The translations under genes and the position numbers were made by a program. Below, in pieces: positions 1-8,428 of a stretch of 38,460 bases of DNA. How positions within the stretch are numbered: the first letter of the stretch is position 1; every line of letters begins with the position of its first letter. Origin of the DNA: Tissierellia bacterium. Its GTDB lineage: Bacteria; Bacillota; Clostridia; Tissierellales; Sedimentibacteraceae. The notes below the pieces were generated by a model, which saw only the letters and a list, made by a program, of their open reading frames with translations, was not told the DNA's origin and ran no database searches. Where the stretch lies: contig JAAYPY010000022.1 of assembly GCA_012519555.1 (NCBI GenBank), positions 1 through 38,460 on the forward strand, given 5' to 3'.

Positions 1-282
1 CTTCGAAATATTCTTGAGAGAGCTTCAAATGTATCAATCGGAAACTACATAGATATTCAGCATTTGCCTGATTTTATCAGTAATAAGCTCACTAATGATG
101 TAATAAAGACGAATAAGCATACGTTAAGATATAAATTAGCTGAAGTAGAAGTGAGTGCAGTTATGGAAGCACTGAAATATTGCAATGGAAACAGGACAAA
201 AGCGGCAAATCTATTAGGCATTCATCGAACAGCACTATATAAAAAATTGAGCAGCTATGGTATTGATGTAAAGACTATCTAA
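1..282 (+). CDS. Sigma-54-dependent transcriptional activator, C-terminal end (5' truncated)
   Basis: The frame is open from base 1, so the gene starts outside the window; 93 codons remain. The first residues (LRNILERA, then a HLP motif near residue 22) match the end of the AAA+ sigma-54 interaction domain, where LxNxxER is followed by the linker. The last 45 residues form a Fis-type helix-turn-helix (NGNRTKAANLLGIHRTALYKKL), the usual DNA-binding end of enhancer-binding proteins. A candidate operator lies 1 base after the stop and a sigma-54 promoter about 225 bases downstream. The likely target is therefore the acetoacetate/3-hydroxybutyrate operon, like AtoC acting on atoDAEB. The sensor domain is not visible, so the signal is unknown. 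Confidence 0.9.
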   Translation, partial: LRNILERASNVSIGNYIDIQHLPDFISNKLTNDVIKTNKHTLRYKLAEVEVSAVMEALKYCNGNRTKAANLLGIHRTALYKKLSSYGIDVKTI

Positions 283-283
283 C

Positions 284-301
284 TGTAGACAAACCTCTAC
301 A
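284..301. promoter_or_regulatory. Candidate enhancer (UAS) for the sigma-54 activator
   Basis: Perfect inverted repeat TGTAGA-N6-TCTACA, starting one base after the activator stop codon and about 208 bases upstream of the -24 element. That is normal spacing for an enhancer-binding protein. The half-site TCTACA recurs near 325-330 and 404-409. It has no T-run, so it is not a terminator. Assignment to the upstream activator is inferred from position. Confidence 0.5.
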
Positions 302-388
302 TTACAAAAAACTATATACGATTATCTACATGCAATTTTTTATCCCAATAGCAACAAGAAATTTATAAGTATTATTTTTCATAAAAAG

Positions 389-421
389 GAGTGTATATAA
401 TTATCTACACTCTCTTTTTTT
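389..421 (+). terminator. Rho-independent terminator of the activator gene
   Basis: Stem GAGTGTA (389-395) pairs with TACACTC (406-412) around a 10-base loop and is followed by a run of seven T (415-421). It sits between the candidate enhancer and the sigma-54 promoter. Confidence 0.7.
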
Positions 422-508
422 ATTAGACTGTTTTTAATATTACTTGAAAAAATATCCAAGGAATCATTTAAATATCAACGTATAAAAAGTGCGAAAATAG
501 AGAAAGAA

Positions 509-526
509 TTGGCATAATAATTGCTT
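509..526 (+). promoter_or_regulatory. Sigma-54 (-24/-12) promoter of the acetoacetate/3-hydroxybutyrate operon
   Basis: The sequence TTGGCATAATAATTGCTT matches the sigma-54 consensus TGGCAC-N5-TTGCW with one mismatch (C to T) and exact GG-to-GC spacing. It lies about 55 bases upstream of the thiolase start codon. The second sigma-54 promoter in the window (34333-34350) shares its first ten bases. Confidence 0.85.
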
Positions 527-581
527 CAAACTATATTGAATAATCTTAATAATTATTCAATTTTACTTAAGGAGGTTAATG

Positions 582-1760
582 ATGAGAGAAGTCGTAATTG
601 TAAGTGCTGTAAGAACACCAATAGGCAGCTTTGGAGGAAGTCTTAAGGATGTAACTGCTGTTAAGCTTGGTGCTTTTGCTGCAAAAGGAGCACTTGACAG
701 AGCAAATGTTAAACCGGAAATGGTTGAAGAAGTTATTTTCGGAAATATTCTTCAAACCGGTATAGGGCAAAACTTAGCAAGACAGGTTTCTATTGCCATA
801 GGTGTTCCTATTGAAGTTCCTTCTATGACAATCAATAAAGTTTGCGGTTCGGGATTAAAGGCTGTACAGCTTGCTGCTCAAGCAATCATGTGCAATGAAG
901 CTGATATTATTCTTGCAGGTGGTGCAGAAAATATGAGTTTGGCGCCATATATTGTTCCAAATGCAAGATGGGGGTTAAGGATGGGCAACGGTGTAATTGT
1001 CGATACCATGGTAGCAGATGGATTAACTGACGTTTTCAATAATTATCATATGGGTATTACAGCAGAAAACATTGCAGAGCAGTGGAAAATTACCAGACAG
1101 GAACAAGATGAATTTGCGGTAAAAAGTCAAAACAAGGCAGAAGCTGCAATTAAAAGCGGAAGATTTAAAGATGAGATTATCCCCGTGGAAGTACCCCAAA
1201 GAAAAGGTGAACCGATAGTAATAGATACGGATGAATACCCTAAGTTTGGTACTAACATAGGAAATTTGGCAAAGTTGAAACCTGCATTTAAAAAGGATGG
1301 AACTGTAACTGCCGGTTCTTCATCCGGTATAAATGACGGAGCGGCCGCTGTAATGGTTATGTCAAAGGAAAAAGCGGATGAGCTTGGAATAAAACCTTTG
1401 GTAACTATTGTAAGCTTTGCCTCTGCCGGTGTTGACCCGAAAATCATGGGATATGGACCTGTTCCTGCTTCAAAGAAGGCATTAGCTAAAGCCAATATGT
1501 CCATAGAAGATATAGACCTGGTTGAAGCTAATGAAGCTTTTGCAGCTCAATCGATAGCAGTAGCAAGAGATTTAGGATTAGACCCTGAAAAAACCAATGT
1601 TAATGGCGGAGCTATTGCATTAGGTCATCCCATTGGATGTTCAGGTACAAGAATTCTTGTTACATTAATCCATGAGATGATTAAAAGAGATGCCCATACG
1701 GGCTTAGCAACACTATGTATTGGCGGAGGGCAAGGTACATCAATAATTGTTAAAAGATAA
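582..1760 (+). CDS. atoB: Acetyl-CoA C-acetyltransferase (thiolase)
   Basis: Condenses two acetyl-CoA to acetoacetyl-CoA, or cleaves acetoacetyl-CoA in the catabolic direction. It is full length for the family at 392 residues. All active-site elements are visible: nucleophile Cys88 in VCGSGLK, NEAFA, His349 in [11 protein letters not shown], and Cys379 in CIGGGQG. Two ATGs stand in tandem at 579 and 582. The GGAGG at 571-575 lies only 3 bases from the first and 6 from the second, so 582 is preferred. It is the first gene of a sigma-54-driven operon with CoA-transferase and dehydrogenases. That context points to short-chain ketoacid or hydroxyacid use rather than only butyrate synthesis; thlA is an equally valid name. 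Confidence 0.95.
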   Translation: MREVVIVSAVRTPIGSFGGSLKDVTAVKLGAFAAKGALDRANVKPEMVEEVIFGNILQTGIGQNLARQVSIAIGVPIEVPSMTINKVCGSGLKAVQLAAQAIMCNEADIILAGGAENMSLAPYIVPNARWGLRMGNGVIVDTMVADGLTDVFNNYHMGITAENIAEQWKITRQEQDEFAVKSQNKAEAAIKSGRFKDEIIPVEVPQRKGEPIVIDTDEYPKFGTNIGNLAKLKPAFKKDGTVTAGSSSGINDGAAAVMVMSKEKADELGIKPLVTIVSFASAGVDPKIMGYGPVPASKKALAKANMSIEDIDLVEANEAFAAQSIAVARDLGLDPEKTNVNGGAIALGHPIGCSGTRILVTLIHEMIKRDAHTGLATLCIGGGQGTSIIVKR

Positions 1761-1771
1761 AGGAGGACTGA

Positions 1772-2425
1772 ATGAATAAAGTTATTTCTTTGAATGAAGC
1801 TGTTGATATGATTCATGATGGCATGATTATTATGGTCGGCGGATTTTTAGGATGCAAAAACCCGTTTAAGATAATTGATACCATTATTGAAAAGGGTGTA
1901 AAGGATATTACTTTAATTGCAAACGATACTGCTTTCCCCGAAATAGGAATCGGAAAGCTTATTGTTAATAAACGGGTAAAAAAGTTAATAGCTTCTCACA
2001 TAGGTACAAATAAGGAAACAGGAAACCAAATGAATTCCGGTGAAATTGAGGTGGAATTAGTGCCGCAGGGTACATTGGCTGAAAGAATCAGGGCAGCAGG
2101 AGCAGGGCTTGGTGGAATTCTAACACCAACAGGATTAGGTACTATAGTAGCTGAGGGTAAAACTATCATAGAAGTAGATGAAAAAGAATATCTTTTGGAA
2201 AAACCTTTGAAAGCTGATATTGCTCTTATAGTGGGTGCTGTAGTTGATAAAAAAGGTAATGTAAGATATTCAAAGGCAACAAGAAACTTCAATCCACTAA
2301 TGGCTGCAGCGGCGGATACAGTAATTGTCGAAGCAGATAAAATTGTTGAAGTCGGAGAAATAGATCCGGATGATGTCATGACTCCCGGAATATTTGTAGA
2401 TTATATAGTAGGAGGCAGTGAATAA
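1772..2425 (+). CDS. atoD: Acetoacetate/butyrate CoA-transferase, subunit A
   Basis: The alpha subunit of a family I CoA-transferase moves CoA between acyl-CoA and acetoacetate or butyrate. The 217-residue length is typical. The N-terminal half carries the glycine-rich VGGFLGC loop and the [13 protein letters not shown] segment that contact CoA. The AGGAGG at 1761-1766 is 5 bases before the ATG. The stop overlaps the next start by one base (TAATG), consistent with translational coupling of the two subunits. The exact acyl specificity cannot be read from the sequence. Confidence 0.93.
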   Translation: MNKVISLNEAVDMIHDGMIIMVGGFLGCKNPFKIIDTIIEKGVKDITLIANDTAFPEIGIGKLIVNKRVKKLIASHIGTNKETGNQMNSGEIEVELVPQGTLAERIRAAGAGLGGILTPTGLGTIVAEGKTIIEVDEKEYLLEKPLKADIALIVGAVVDKKGNVRYSKATRNFNPLMAAAADTVIVEADKIVEVGEIDPDDVMTPGIFVDYIVGGSE

Positions 2426-3081
2426 TGGATGATAAAAATTACATTGCTAAAAGAGTCGCTAAAGAATTAAAAGACGGTGATGTTGTTAATTTAGGAATAG
2501 GTTTACCTACATTAGTATCTAACTACATACCTGAAGGCGTTGAAATAACATTGCAGTCAGAAAATGGGTTCTTAGGAATGGGACCAGCTGCAGAACCGGG
2601 TAAAGAAGATCCATATTTAGTAAATGCAGGGGGAATTCATGTAACAATTAATCCGGGAGGTGCATTCTTCGATAGTGCAGAATCTTTTTTAATCATAAGA
2701 GGAGGACATGTGGATGCAACAGTCTTAGGCGCCTTGGAAGTTGACGAAAAAGGCAACCTTGCAAACTGGATGGTGCCCGGAAAAATGGTCCCCGGAATGG
2801 GAGGAGCAATGGATCTTGTAACAGGAGCAAAAAAGGTAATCGTTGCTATGAGCCATACGGCAAAAGGTAAGCATAAAATTTTAAAGGAATGCAAACTACC
2901 TTTGACAGCTGTAAATGCAGTTGACTTAATAGTTACTGAAATGGGAGTAATGGAAGTAACAAATAAAGGTCTTGTTCTGACAGAAATTAATCCCAAGTAT
3001 TCTGTTGAAGATGTACAGAATGCTACAGGTGCTGCTTTAATAATATCTGAAAATTTAGTAGTAATGGAAAAACAGAATTAA
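2425..3081 (+). CDS. atoA: Acetoacetate/butyrate CoA-transferase, subunit B
   Basis: The beta subunit carries the catalytic glutamate that forms the CoA thioester intermediate, here Glu46 in the [10 protein letters not shown] motif. It has 218 residues, the standard length. The [12 protein letters not shown] and HTAKGKHKI segments are typical of the family. It overlaps subunit A by one base and is followed 22 bases later by the SDR dehydrogenase, behind its own ATGGAGG ribosome-binding region. With the thiolase it converts acetoacetate to acetyl-CoA. Confidence 0.93.
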   Translation: MDDKNYIAKRVAKELKDGDVVNLGIGLPTLVSNYIPEGVEITLQSENGFLGMGPAAEPGKEDPYLVNAGGIHVTINPGGAFFDSAESFLIIRGGHVDATVLGALEVDEKGNLANWMVPGKMVPGMGGAMDLVTGAKKVIVAMSHTAKGKHKILKECKLPLTAVNAVDLIVTEMGVMEVTNKGLVLTEINPKYSVEDVQNATGAALIISENLVVMEKQN

Positions 3082-3103
3082 ATTTTATAAATGGAGGTTT
3101 ATA

Positions 3104-3865
3104 ATGCTAAAAGACAAAGTATGTATTGTAACCGGAGCAGCAAGCGGTATTGGTCTAGCAATAGCTGAAACTTTTGCAAAGGATGGAGCAAAAGTTGTAA
3201 TGGCAGACATTAATGAAGTTAAATTACAAGAAGAAGCAAAAAGAATAGGTGGAGTTTATTTAAAAGCTGATTTAAGCAAAAAGGAAAATTGTAAAGCTTT
3301 GGTTGATTTTACCGTATCAAATTTCTCCACGGTGGATGTATTGGCAAATGTTGCAGGAATTCAAACAGTGAGCCCGATTGAAGATTTTCCTGAAGAAAAA
3401 TGGCAATTCATGATTGATTTAATGCTGACTGCACCCTTCTTACTGACAAAATACGTTTGGCCTTATATGAAGGAAAAAGGCTGGGGAAGAATAATTAACA
3501 TGGGCTCCATCCACGGACTTATTGCTTCGGAGTATAAGGTTGCTTATATTTCTGCAAAACACGGTCTTGGGGGGTTAACAAGGACATCAGCCGTAGAAGG
3601 CGGGAAATATGGAATTACATGCAATATGATTTGCCCGTCATACGTCAGAACTCCTTTAGTTGACAAACAGATAGCTGACCAGGCTAAAACTCACGGCATA
3701 CCTGAAGATAAAGTTGTATCAGACATTATGCTTACAAAAGCATTTATTAAGAAATTATTGGACCCAAAAGACATCGGAGAAGTTGCTAAATTCTTATGTT
3801 CTGATACGGGAGATTATATTACGGGCTCAATGCTTACAATTGATTGCGGCTGGACCGCATCTTAA
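3104..3865 (+). CDS. SDR oxidoreductase, probable 3-hydroxybutyrate dehydrogenase
   Basis: Short-chain dehydrogenase of 253 residues. It has the nucleotide-binding TGAASGIG motif at the N terminus, the NVAG motif, catalytic Ser135, and the Tyr148-x3-Lys152 pair. The Asp in MADINE after beta-2 suggests NAD(H) rather than NADP(H). The C terminus (GSMLTIDCGWTAS) closely resembles bacterial D-3-hydroxybutyrate dehydrogenases. Placed between CoA-transferase and a GntP-type permease, oxidation of 3-hydroxybutyrate to acetoacetate is the natural role. SDR substrates are hard to call from sequence, so the exact substrate remains an inference. Confidence 0.82.
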   Translation: MLKDKVCIVTGAASGIGLAIAETFAKDGAKVVMADINEVKLQEEAKRIGGVYLKADLSKKENCKALVDFTVSNFSTVDVLANVAGIQTVSPIEDFPEEKWQFMIDLMLTAPFLLTKYVWPYMKEKGWGRIINMGSIHGLIASEYKVAYISAKHGLGGLTRTSAVEGGKYGITCNMICPSYVRTPLVDKQIADQAKTHGIPEDKVVSDIMLTKAFIKKLLDPKDIGEVAKFLCSDTGDYITGSMLTIDCGWTAS

Positions 3866-3873
3866 TGCTTCAC

Positions 3874-3897
3874 TAAGGTGCAGAAAGCTGCACCTTA
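3874..3897 (+). repeat. Intercistronic hairpin before the permease gene
   Basis: A ten-base-pair stem, TAAGGTGCAG paired with CTGCACCTTA, closes a four-base AAAG loop. It has no downstream T-run on either strand, so it is not a canonical terminator. It lies 9 bases after the dehydrogenase stop and 15 bases before the permease ribosome-binding site. It may set mRNA stability or processing within the operon. Confidence 0.6.
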
Positions 3898-3923
3898 TAA
3901 AAAAATATAATGGAGGTATGCAT

Positions 3924-5210
3924 ATGTATGGAATTATTTTAGGCTTAGTTCTATTAATGTTTTTAGCATACAGGGGATATTCTATTCTTTGGGTTGCACC
4001 TGTATGTGCGTTGGTTGTCGGTTTAACAGGAGGACTTAATCCTGTTGAAATGTATAAGGAAACTTATATGACAGGTCTTGCAGGTTATGTAAAATCTTGG
4101 TTCCCGGTATTTATGTTAGGTGCAATATTCGGAAACTTAATGGATTATACAGGTGCTGCAAAATCTATCGCTCGCTGGCTTACACAGAAATTAGGTCCCA
4201 AAAGAGCTATTATAGGCGTTGTTGTTGGATGCGGAGTATTAACATACGGCGGAATAAGCTTGTTTGTTGTTGTATTTGTTATGTATCCGTTAGGTCTTGA
4301 ATTATTTAGAGAAGCAAATATTACAAGAAAATTGCTTCCCGGTGCAATAGCACTTGGTTCATTTACATTTACAATGACTGCTATTCCCGGAACTCCTCAA
4401 ATCCAAAATATTATCCCTACAAATTATTACGGGACTACCCCTACTGCTGCCCCTGTAATGGGAATAGTTGCAGCTGTTCTTATGTTTGTATTAGGAGTAT
4501 TATGGCTGCAGTATAGAGAAAGAAAATTTACACAAGCAGGCGATGTATTTACTGAGCCTAAGAATAGAGAAGGTATTGAGATAGACTACAGCGCCCTGCC
4601 AAATCCATTCATATCATTTTTACCTTTAATAACTGTTGTAGTAACAATGAATATTTTTAAACTTGATATTATTGTTGCTTTGATAAGCGGTATTGTTCTT
4701 TCGATGATTATAAGCTTCAATAAATTTCAAGGATTTACCAAATCAATCAGTAACGGTGCTACAGGCTCAATGACTGCTATTTTAAATACATCGGCAGCAG
4801 TTGGTTTTGGTACGGTTGTTAAAACAGTACCCGGCTTTGCAACATTGACAGACGTCTTGTTAAATGTACCGGGAACTCCTCTTATATCAGAAGCAATAGC
4901 AGTTAACTTACTGGCAGGAGCTACAGGTTCTGCTTCAGGAGGTATGAGTATAGCTTTGGAAGCATTAGGCGAAAAATATTTGCAGATAGCTCTGGAAACA
5001 GGAATCAGCCCCGAGGCATTCCACAGAATTGCTTCTCTTGCATCTGGAGGACTTGACACCCTTCCTCATAACGGAGCTGTTTTAACCTTATTGGCAGTAA
5101 CGGGATTGACACATAAGGATTCTTACATTGATGTTATGATGACTTCACTAGTACTTCCTATTGTAGCATCAATACCGGCTATTATATTAGGCAGTATAGG
5201 TATTTACTAA
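3924..5210 (+). CDS. GntP family permease, probable 3-hydroxybutyrate/short-chain acid transporter
   Basis: Integral membrane protein of 428 residues with about 12 hydrophobic segments, the length and layout of the gluconate:H+ symporter (GntP) family. Typical elements are YGGISLFVVVFV in the first half and the glycine/serine-rich GATGSASGGMSIALEALG in the second. The open frame extends upstream into the dehydrogenase gene. GGAGG at 3912-3916 lies 7 bases before the ATG at 3924 but only 1 base before the ATG at 3918, so 3924 is chosen. Within an operon for acetoacetate/3-hydroxybutyrate breakdown, uptake of such acids is more likely than gluconate. Confidence 0.85.
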   Translation: MYGIILGLVLLMFLAYRGYSILWVAPVCALVVGLTGGLNPVEMYKETYMTGLAGYVKSWFPVFMLGAIFGNLMDYTGAAKSIARWLTQKLGPKRAIIGVVVGCGVLTYGGISLFVVVFVMYPLGLELFREANITRKLLPGAIALGSFTFTMTAIPGTPQIQNIIPTNYYGTTPTAAPVMGIVAAVLMFVLGVLWLQYRERKFTQAGDVFTEPKNREGIEIDYSALPNPFISFLPLITVVVTMNIFKLDIIVALISGIVLSMIISFNKFQGFTKSISNGATGSMTAILNTSAAVGFGTVVKTVPGFATLTDVLLNVPGTPLISEAIAVNLLAGATGSASGGMSIALEALGEKYLQIALETGISPEAFHRIASLASGGLDTLPHNGAVLTLLAVTGLTHKDSYIDVMMTSLVLPIVASIPAIILGSIGIY

Positions 5211-5228
5211 AATACCTTAAAGAAATAT

Positions 5229-5260
5229 AATAAAGATGTGGCAGTTGCTACATCTTTATT
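5229..5260 (+). repeat. Intercistronic hairpin after the permease gene
   Basis: Left arm AATAAAGATGT pairs perfectly with ACATCTTTATT. The inner GGCA/TGCT extends the stem to about 14 pairs with one G-T pair. The right arm ends in ATCTTTATT and no clean T-run follows. Partial termination or 3' protection of the upstream message is possible. The last operon gene starts 39 bases later. Confidence 0.55.
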
Positions 5261-5298
5261 GAAATTTAAGAAGGTGCTGTGTATCAAAAGGAGGAAAA

Positions 5299-6243
5299 AT
5301 GAAATTACAAGATATTAAAAAAATCGGAGTTGCCGGCGGCGGCACCATGGGCTCAGGTATTACTCAAATATTTGCTCAAAAGGGTTATCAGGTAGTTGTA
5401 ACTGATATAGCTGAAAAGTTTTTAGAAAATACAAAAAGAATAATTCAATTAAATCAGAAAACGTTAATTAAAGAGGGATTATTAACACAGGATGAAGCAG
5501 ATGAATCATTTAAACTAATTACTTACTCTACCGACAACAAGGTTTTTGCCGATGCAGATTTAATCGTTGAAGCTATTATTGAGAAAATGGATATTAAACA
5601 AGAATTTTGGAAAGAAGTTGAAGGAATTGCTCCAAAAAACTGCATATTTGCAACCAATACTTCAGGATTAAGCATTAACGGAATATGTTCAAAGTTGAAA
5701 AATAAAAAACGATTTATTGGAATGCACTGGTGGAATCCTCCTCACATTATTCCCTTAATTGAGCTTATTAAAAATGATGAAACATCTGATGAAACTGTTC
5801 AGGTTTTAAATGAATTGGTTGATAAAATCGGCAAAGAAGCTGTTGTAGTATTAAAAGATGCAAATGGATTTATCGGTAACAGAATTCAGTTTGCCGTATA
5901 TAGAGAAGCTTTAAAAATTGTTGAAGAGGGTATTGCTACAGTTGAAGATGTGGATAGAGCTATGAAATTTGGTCCGGGATTTAGATATCCTGTACTTGGA
6001 CCTTTTGAAACATCTGATTTGGGAGGATTGGATACATTCTATTATATTTCATCATATCTCTTTAGTGAGTTAAGTGACGTTAAACATCCTACAAAACTTC
6101 AGCAAGAAAAGATGGATAATAATCACTTAGGTGTTAAAACAGGCAAAGGATGGTACGACTACTCGGAAGGTAAGGGCGAAGAAGCCATGGCAAGAAGAGA
6201 TAGAAACTTTTTTAAAATGTTAAAAAACATTCATAATAAATAA
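5299..6243 (+). CDS. 3-hydroxyacyl-CoA dehydrogenase family protein, probable 3-hydroxybutyryl-CoA dehydrogenase
   Basis: NAD-dependent dehydrogenase of 314 residues. The N-terminal Rossmann motif is GVAGGGTMGSG and an acidic VVTDIAE follows beta-2. The catalytic-His region reads HWWNPPHIIPLIEL, where classic Hbd enzymes have HFFNP. The C-terminal helical domain contains NGFIGNRI and GPFETSDLGGLD. It is about 30 residues longer than clostridial Hbd (about 282). GGAGG precedes the ATG by 5 bases. In this operon it would interconvert 3-hydroxybutyryl-CoA and acetoacetyl-CoA. The altered motif leaves room for another 3-hydroxyacyl or carnitine-like substrate. Confidence 0.8.
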   Translation: MKLQDIKKIGVAGGGTMGSGITQIFAQKGYQVVVTDIAEKFLENTKRIIQLNQKTLIKEGLLTQDEADESFKLITYSTDNKVFADADLIVEAIIEKMDIKQEFWKEVEGIAPKNCIFATNTSGLSINGICSKLKNKKRFIGMHWWNPPHIIPLIELIKNDETSDETVQVLNELVDKIGKEAVVVLKDANGFIGNRIQFAVYREALKIVEEGIATVEDVDRAMKFGPGFRYPVLGPFETSDLGGLDTFYYISSYLFSELSDVKHPTKLQQEKMDNNHLGVKTGKGWYDYSEGKGEEAMARRDRNFFKMLKNIHNK

Positions 6244-6254
6244 TTAGATACATA

Positions 6255-6300
6255 AAAACCTGCCTAAGGGTGAACTGTTAACTAACTCTTGGCAGGTTTT
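6255..6300. terminator. Bidirectional terminator between convergent genes
   Basis: AAAACCTGCC (6255-6264) pairs with GGCAGGTTTT (6291-6300), with an inner AAGGGT/ACTCTT extension. T-runs flank the stem on both strands. It serves the hydroxyacyl-CoA dehydrogenase gene on the plus strand and ychF on the minus strand. Confidence 0.75.
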
Positions 6301-6352
6301 GATGTCATATTAAGCGTAAGCAAAAGATCTCTAACTCGAACGCACAAGCTTG

Positions 6353-7444
6353 TTATACATTGAATCTAAATAATACTATATCTCCATCTTCCATTATATA
6401 ATCTTTGCCTTCAAGGCGCATCAATCCTTTTTCTTTGGCAGCCTGCATCGAACCATAGTTTACAACATCATCGTACTTTGTCACTTCTGCACGTATGAAA
6501 CCTCTTTCGATATCTGTGTGTATTTTACCTGCTGCTTGTGGGGCTTTTGTACCTTTTACTATTGTCCAGGCTTTTGATTCTATAGGACCTGTTGTAAAAA
6601 AGCTTATAAGACCCAAAAGGCGGTAGCTTATTCTGATAAGCTGGTCAAGCCCAGATTCTGCAAGTCCCATTTCCTTCAAGAATTCAATCTTTTCATCATC
6701 TTCCAAAAGGGATATTTCCTCTTCGATTTTTCCGCAGATAACAATTACCTCCGAATTATCCTTCAAAGCATGTTCTTTTACAATATCCACATATTTATTG
6801 GCTGAGGGGTTAGAGAGGTAATTTTCATCAACATTTGCAACATACAAAACAGGTTTTGATGTTATTAAATTAAATGTTTTTAAAAGCTTCAGCTCATCGT
6901 CCGTATAGGTTAAGTAACGAGCTAATTTTTCGTTTTCCAATCCTTCAACTATTTTTTTTACCAATTCAAACTCTGCTTGCAATGTCTTATCATTCTTGAC
7001 CATTTTAGTCAGTTTATCAAGCCGTTTTGACATTACTTCCAAGTCTGCTAATATCAGCTCTAATTCTATTATTTCTATATCTCTTTCAGGGTCTACACTT
7101 GTCTCCACATGGATTACATTTTCATCATCAAAACATCTCACCACATGAACAACAGCTTCCACTTCTCTTATATGTGAAAGAAACTTATTTCCAAGTCCTT
7201 CTCCTTTGCTGGCACCTTTAACCAAGCCGGCAATATCAAAAAATTCTATAACTGCAGGAACCGTTTTGGCGGAACCACTCATTTTTGTTAAAAAATCCAG
7301 TCTTTTATCCGGAACCTCCACCATGCCTATATTAGGCTCTATGGTACAAAAGGGATAATTGGCGGAATCGGCACCGGCCGATGTAATTGCATTAAACAAG
7401 GTGCTTTTGCCTACATTTGGAAGTCCCACTATACCTAATTTCAT
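6353..7444 (-). CDS. ychF: Redox-regulated ATPase/GTPase YchF (Obg-like)
   Basis: Ribosome-associated P-loop NTPase of the OLA1/YchF family. It has 363 residues, the usual length. Visible motifs are G1 GLPNVGKST at residues 6-14, G3 DIAGLVKGAS, and NVDE in place of the NKxD guanine-specificity motif. That change is known to make the family prefer ATP. The C-terminal TGS domain includes FFTTGPIESKAW. A GGAAAGGA ribosome-binding site precedes the ATG on the minus strand. It is a single-gene unit, convergent with the 3-hydroxybutyrate operon and divergent from the SSB-like gene. Confidence 0.96.
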   Translation of the reverse strand: MKLGIVGLPNVGKSTLFNAITSAGADSANYPFCTIEPNIGMVEVPDKRLDFLTKMSGSAKTVPAVIEFFDIAGLVKGASKGEGLGNKFLSHIREVEAVVHVVRCFDDENVIHVETSVDPERDIEIIELELILADLEVMSKRLDKLTKMVKNDKTLQAEFELVKKIVEGLENEKLARYLTYTDDELKLLKTFNLITSKPVLYVANVDENYLSNPSANKYVDIVKEHALKDNSEVIVICGKIEEEISLLEDDEKIEFLKEMGLAESGLDQLIRISYRLLGLISFFTTGPIESKAWTIVKGTKAPQAAGKIHTDIERGFIRAEVTKYDDVVNYGSMQAAKEKGLMRLEGKDYIMEDGDIVLFRFNV

Positions 7445-7489
7445 AACTTACCGTCCTTTCCTTTCCGTTTGGTAACTGATAGCAGATTC

Positions 7490-7518
7490 ATTATATAGTA
7501 TTTAATTTTGAAATACAA
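7490..7518 (-). promoter_or_regulatory. Sigma-A promoter of ychF
   Basis: On the minus strand TTGTAT (7518-7513) is followed by a 17-base spacer and a perfect TATAAT (7495-7490), about 45 bases upstream of the ychF ATG. Confidence 0.65.
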
Positions 7519-7581
7519 TATGTTTGCTTTCATAAACCCAAAAATATAGACAACTTTTAGCTTTTGAAAGCATATATTTTA

Positions 7582-7610
7582 TTGCTTTGAATATTAATAA
7601 AATATATAAG
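7582..7610 (+). promoter_or_regulatory. Candidate sigma-A promoter of the SSB-like gene
   Basis: TTGCTT (7582-7587), a 17-base spacer and TATAAG (7605-7610) lie 25 bases upstream of the start codon. Four of six and five of six bases match the consensus. Confidence 0.45.
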
Positions 7611-7635
7611 ACAAATTATAGGGGGAAAAAATTAT

Positions 7636-8310
7636 ATGAATGATAAACAGATGCAGTCCAATTATATAAAAATAGTCGGGATAATTTTCAACAATTTGGA
7701 ATTCAGTCATGAAGTTTTTGGAGAGAAATTTTACGAATTTTTTATAGAAGTACCAAGATTAAGTGACACCAAGGATATATTGCCTGTTATAATATCCGAA
7801 AGGTTAATTAATGATATAAATATGGACATTGGAAATTACATAGTAGTTGAAGGACAGTTCAGATCTTATAACAGATATGAGGATACTAGCAATAAGCTTT
7901 TGCTAAGAGTATTTGTAAGAGACATATATGTTCCTGATGAAACTGAGCTTGAAGAAATGAAAAGACATCCAAACGAAGTTTTTTTAAACGGATACCTTTG
8001 CAAAGAAACTAAATTCAGAACTACTCCATTTGGCAGAGAAATAACTGATATGCTGTTAGCAGTCAACCGTTCTTATAATAAGTCCGATTACATACCTTGC
8101 ATTGCATGGGGGAGGAATGCAAGGTACTGTGAAAAATTAGAGGTTGGAGACCATATAAAAGTTTGGGGAAGAATACAAAGCAGGAAATATCAAAAGAAAA
8201 CCGAAAATGAATCTTATGAAACAAAGACGGCCTATGAAGTATCTGTTACCAAGTTAGAACATATAAAGACAGAAAACAACAGAAAAAAGGACGATGAGGA
8301 AATGGAATAA
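7636..8310 (+). CDS. Two-OB-fold single-stranded DNA-binding protein-like
   Basis: A 224-residue protein that appears to hold two OB folds in tandem, about residues 10-105 and 112-215. The second has the SSB-like pattern: NEVFLNGYLCKE, then a TPFGREITDMLLAVNR strand pair, then YIPCIAWGRNARYC and a GDHIKVWGRIQSR hairpin. That is how bacterial SSB and PriB repeats read. The acidic protein-interaction tail of classical SSB is absent; the end is basic/acidic (NNRKKDDEEME). It sits upstream of topoisomerase III and 8-oxoguanine glycosylase, separated by a terminator, so a DNA-maintenance role is plausible but unproven. The GGGGG ribosome-binding site lies 10 bases before the ATG, a long gap. Confidence 0.75.
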   Translation: MNDKQMQSNYIKIVGIIFNNLEFSHEVFGEKFYEFFIEVPRLSDTKDILPVIISERLINDINMDIGNYIVVEGQFRSYNRYEDTSNKLLLRVFVRDIYVPDETELEEMKRHPNEVFLNGYLCKETKFRTTPFGREITDMLLAVNRSYNKSDYIPCIAWGRNARYCEKLEVGDHIKVWGRIQSRKYQKKTENESYETKTAYEVSVTKLEHIKTENNRKKDDEEME

Positions 8311-8327
8311 TAATATATGGAAATTTC

Positions 8328-8352
8328 AAGAAACCGTAAAGGTTTCTTTTTA
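8328..8352 (+). terminator. Rho-independent terminator after the SSB-like gene
   Basis: AAGAAACC (8328-8335) pairs with GGTTTCTT (8341-8348) around a GTAAA loop and runs into a TTTTT tract. It separates the SSB-like gene from topB. Confidence 0.7.
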
Positions 8353-8428
8353 CATATTAAAACAATTTAATAATTTGACAAATTATGATACAATAAAAAG
8401 AAAAATCATAAAGATTAAAGGAAAGAAT

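Noticed and set aside
3714-3923. N-terminal extension of the GntP-type permease into the dehydrogenase gene
   Set aside because: The extension is an out-of-frame reading of the SDR gene; the ribosome-binding site points to 3924.
8375-8394. TTGACA and TACAAT upstream of topB
   Set aside because: The spacing is only 8 bases, so they cannot form a sigma-A promoter together.
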